From: Acanthochlamys bracteata
Lineage: Eukaryota; Streptophyta; Magnoliopsida; Pandanales; Velloziaceae
Length of the DNA: 64,000 bases
Assembly (NCBI GenBank): GCA_019914995.1
Contig: CM034127.1
Coordinates: forward strand, 12,028,001 to 12,092,000
Direction of reading: 5' to 3'
The number at the start of each line of letters is the position of its first letter. Within the stretch, counting starts at the first letter, position 1. The translations under genes and the position numbers were made by a program. Positions 63,801-64,000 of this stretch are shown in pieces. The notes beneath the pieces were generated by a model that saw only the letters and a program-made list of their open reading frames with translations, was not told the origin of the DNA and did no database searches.

Positions 63801-63814
63801 CTAAGCTGGTGATG
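57825..63814 (+). CDS. SURP + RS + CCCH zinc-finger protein, FRIGIDA-ESSENTIAL 1 / C3H38-like, 5' part
   Basis: Nuclear, probably RNA- or chromatin-linked; FES1 promotes FLC expression. Exons: leader intron 57581-57794, then 57825-58754, 60189-60386, 60525-60821, 60913-61411 and 61569-63814, continuing past the window. Seen: Pro-rich N-terminus (MYGHGSFPPPP...); SURP/SWAP domain (DLVKNIEVTCQFIMRLGNKFEEEV..NPKFSFLFGG..HEYFQWMKKKY, about 58,465-58,650); SDSDMDME/DDAINHD across the first intron; RS-like RRRRSRSRSGSPRGSRRK; one CCCH finger C-x7-C-x5-C-x3-H (CFNFIRGRC..CRFLH); and a conserved C-terminal block (SMKLLKIALADFVKEILKPSW...MSKEAFKTIVKKTVDKV). Frame breaks: three single-base losses are inferred, at about 58,265-58,285, 61,651 and 61,752, because neighbouring conserved segments fall in successive frames. 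Flanking segments show no decay, so base-call errors are as likely as pseudogenisation. Confidence 0.8.
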
Positions 63815-64000
63815 GTACGTTTGATAAAAGTTCATGAGTTTTTAAATTGGTTTACTTTGCAAAATCAAGCTACTATTTTTTCGGCATCACTATATTGGAC
63901 TGCTACACTCTTTCTTTAGGAATATTAGTTCGGTTCACCAAATGAACATAATTGTTTTAACATCTAACAACATCATTTATGAACTGCTTCTCGTCTGTGT

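Overview
This window is nuclear DNA from a flowering plant, most likely a eudicot. It is AT-rich, with spliced genes, GT-AG introns, 5'-UTR introns and plant-only gene families (TCP, AFP/Ninja, RIK, POLAR-like, CYP81, RPK2). I see no bacterial, viral or organellar block, no rRNA or tRNA gene and no CRISPR array.

Layout, left to right: the 3' half of a sterol C-24 methyltransferase (SMT1, +); a CIN-class TCP transcription factor (-); a decayed RRM fragment with a 600-bp non-autonomous hAT element next to it; a long AT-rich intergenic stretch; an ABI5-binding/Ninja-family co-repressor (AFP, +); a two-exon gene for a 59-residue secreted peptide (+); a CYP81-like P450 broken by a frameshifting deletion (+); a second small hAT element (553 bp); an intronless RPK2-type LRR receptor kinase (-); an organelle-type glycine-rich RNA-binding protein (+); a broken POLAR-like gene (-); the 12-exon KH-domain gene RIK (-); two almost identical tandem copies of chloroplast phosphoserine phosphatase (PSP, both -); and the first exons of a SURP + RS + CCCH zinc-finger protein related to FRIGIDA-ESSENTIAL 1 (+), which runs off the right edge.

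The genes do not form a pathway; this is an ordinary plant gene neighbourhood. I found no wholly new multi-gene system. The most informative features are: (1) the recent 5.63-kb tandem duplication of PSP, whose junction cuts through the TATA box of the left copy and so separates a fully intact coding region from its promoter; (2) the short secreted-peptide gene, whose family I do not recognise; (3) several disrupted genes (CYP81, POLAR-like, and three -1 shifts in the CCCH gene), which are either decay or base-level assembly error; and (4) two hAT elements with clear 8-bp target duplications, plus more than a dozen short AT-rich inverted-repeat elements filling the intergenic DNA.

Exon boundaries were worked out by hand from splice consensus and reading-frame continuity. 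Family assignments rest on recognition of conserved motifs, not on a database search.
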